Origin: Mycobacterium colombiense CECT 3035
GTDB lineage: Bacteria; Actinomycetota; Actinomycetes; Mycobacteriales; Mycobacteriaceae
NCBI RefSeq assembly: GCF_002105755.1
Contig: NZ_CP020821.1
Span: 620,001 to 684,000 of the forward strand
Length of the DNA stretch: 64,000 bases
Direction: 5' to 3'
The translations under genes and the position numbers were made by a program. Below the pieces are notes generated by a model. The model ran no database searches. It saw only the letters and a list, made by a program, of their open reading frames with translations, and was not told the origin of the DNA. This document shows positions 63,190 to 64,000 of this stretch, piece after piece; position 1 is the stretch's first letter; each line of letters starts with the position of its first letter.

Positions 63190-63993
63190 TTGGCCGTGAC
63201 GGATCACGACACGCGGTTTGCATACCTCGACCTGCTCCGGCGTGACCTCACCAGGTACGGCAGCGACGAGCTGGTGCCGGTCGGGTTGTACCGCCTCGGT
63301 CGACCCTTGTTCAGCACCCGCAACTTGATGCTCGTGCGGAAGCGTCCGTTCAACAAGCAGGCGCGTGATCTCGGCCTGGACTGGCCGGCGGATGCCCTGA
63401 CGATGATCGGCATGAAGCGGCTGACCAGCTTGCAGAACTGCGTCGAGACGGTGCTGGAAGAGGACGTGCCCGGCGACCTGGTCGAGTGCGGTGTGTGGCG
63501 CGGCGGCGCCTCCATCCTGATGCGTGCCGTGCTCGCGGCCCACGGGGACGAGAAGCGCACCGTATGGCTGTGCGATTCGTTCGCGGGTGTCCCGCCCCCG
63601 GACACCGTCAATTACAAGGCGGATAAAGGGATTAGGCTGCATCGCCACGCGCGCATCCTGGGCGTGCCGCAAGATCACGTCAAAGCGAATTTCGAGCGCT
63701 ATGGGTTGCTCGATGACCAGGTCCGGTTTGTTCCGGGGTGGTTCAAGGACACCCTGCAGGACGCCCCGATCGACCGCATTTCGGTGTTGCGGCTGGATGG
63801 CGATCTGTATGAGTCGACGATTCAGGCGCTCGATGCGCTCTACCCGCGGCTGTCGCCCGGGGGCTTTTGCATCGTCGACGACTACCACGCGATCAAGGCG
63901 TGCGCGCAAGCCGTGACCGACTACCGAACGCAACACGGCGTGACATCGGAGATCGTCGAGATCGACGGCACCGGCGTGCTGTGGCGCAAGTGA
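63190..63993 (+). CDS. TylF/macrocin-type O-methyltransferase, copy 2
   Basis: 267 residues, TTG start at 63190 (MAVTDHDTRFAYLDLLRRDL) behind GATTAAGGGGCAGTT, which matches the leader of copy 1. SAM motif DLVECGVWRGGASILM, WLCDSFAGVPPPD, VLRLDGDLYEST and IVDDYHA. Eight residues shorter at the N-terminus than copy 1, otherwise parallel. It ends 7 bases before the window edge, so more of the cluster may follow. Confidence 0.9.
   Translation: MAVTDHDTRFAYLDLLRRDLTRYGSDELVPVGLYRLGRPLFSTRNLMLVRKRPFNKQARDLGLDWPADALTMIGMKRLTSLQNCVETVLEEDVPGDLVECGVWRGGASILMRAVLAAHGDEKRTVWLCDSFAGVPPPDTVNYKADKGIRLHRHARILGVPQDHVKANFERYGLLDDQVRFVPGWFKDTLQDAPIDRISVLRLDGDLYESTIQALDALYPRLSPGGFCIVDDYHAIKACAQAVTDYRTQHGVTSEIVEIDGTGVLWRK
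63685..63873 (+). repeat. Near-identical tract shared with 59691-59879
   Basis: Second copy of the 189-base tract described at 59691-59879; the three differences counted are at GACCAGG, GGGGTGG and TTGCGGC. Confidence 0.75.
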
Positions 63994-64000
63994 GATTGCT

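Overview
The window is a high-GC (about two thirds G+C) actinobacterial chromosome segment whose gene order follows the Mycobacterium tuberculosis H37Rv block Rv1448c-Rv1497 (tal to lipL) almost gene for gene. The InhA, MabA, RipA, MoxR1, MutB, Acn and FadE15 proteins are clearly mycobacterial. PE_PGRS genes found at this locus in M. tuberculosis are absent and SufB has no intein, so I infer a non-tuberculous, probably slow-growing Mycobacterium; an M. avium-complex-like species is plausible but not proven from sequence alone.

Layout. 1-10.6 kb: transaldolase (cut by the window edge), transketolase, ctaB, a quinone oxidoreductase, an Rv1455-like protein, and a leftward operon mptB / ABC ATPase / ABC permease / ctaA. 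10.7-17.1 kb: the complete SUF iron-sulfur operon sufR-B-D-C-S-U-T, nearly every gene overlapping the next, with a SufR operator lying on the sufR start codon. 17.1-18.8 kb: two tandem DUF5666-like lipoprotein genes. 18.8-28.3 kb: fadE15, trxA, echA12, an ABC-F ATPase, a small HTH protein, and the acn-acnR operon. 28.5-34 kb: peptidoglycan hydrolases ripA and ripB followed by moxR1, a DUF58 protein and a VWA protein. 34-37.7 kb: a DUF559/AbiEi-like gene bracketed by palindromes, then mabA-inhA and the ferrochelatase cpfC. 37.7-42.3 kb: Rv1486c-, NfeD-, stomatin- and DoxX-like genes, a TetR-reductase pair and a proline-rich membrane protein. 42.5-46.6 kb: a two-component system with a proline/tyrosine-rich sensor loop, a membrane-anchored trypsin-like protease and a TVP38/DedA-family protein. 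46.8-53.4 kb: methylmalonyl-CoA mutase (mutA, mutB), its chaperone meaB, and lipL. 53.6-64 kb: an accessory cell-envelope glycan/glycolipid decoration cluster (acyltransferase, two sulfotransferases, NAD-sugar epimerase, two TylF-type methyltransferases, two GT-B glycosyltransferases) built largely by tandem duplication.

Three points stand out. (1) Three copies of an 11-bp-phased direct repeat CTGAAG-N5-CTGAAG surround the two-component system and look like its own operator; together with the proline-rich membrane protein and protease they suggest a small undescribed envelope-response module. (2) The terminal cluster shows recent duplication, a gene-conversion tract and a shared leader sequence. 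(3) Four loci (tkt, qor, a DUF5666 lipoprotein with two lesions, ripB) carry single-base deletions next to G/C runs; because tkt is expected to be essential these are probably sequence errors rather than true pseudogenes. No rRNA, tRNA, insertion sequence or CRISPR array was seen.
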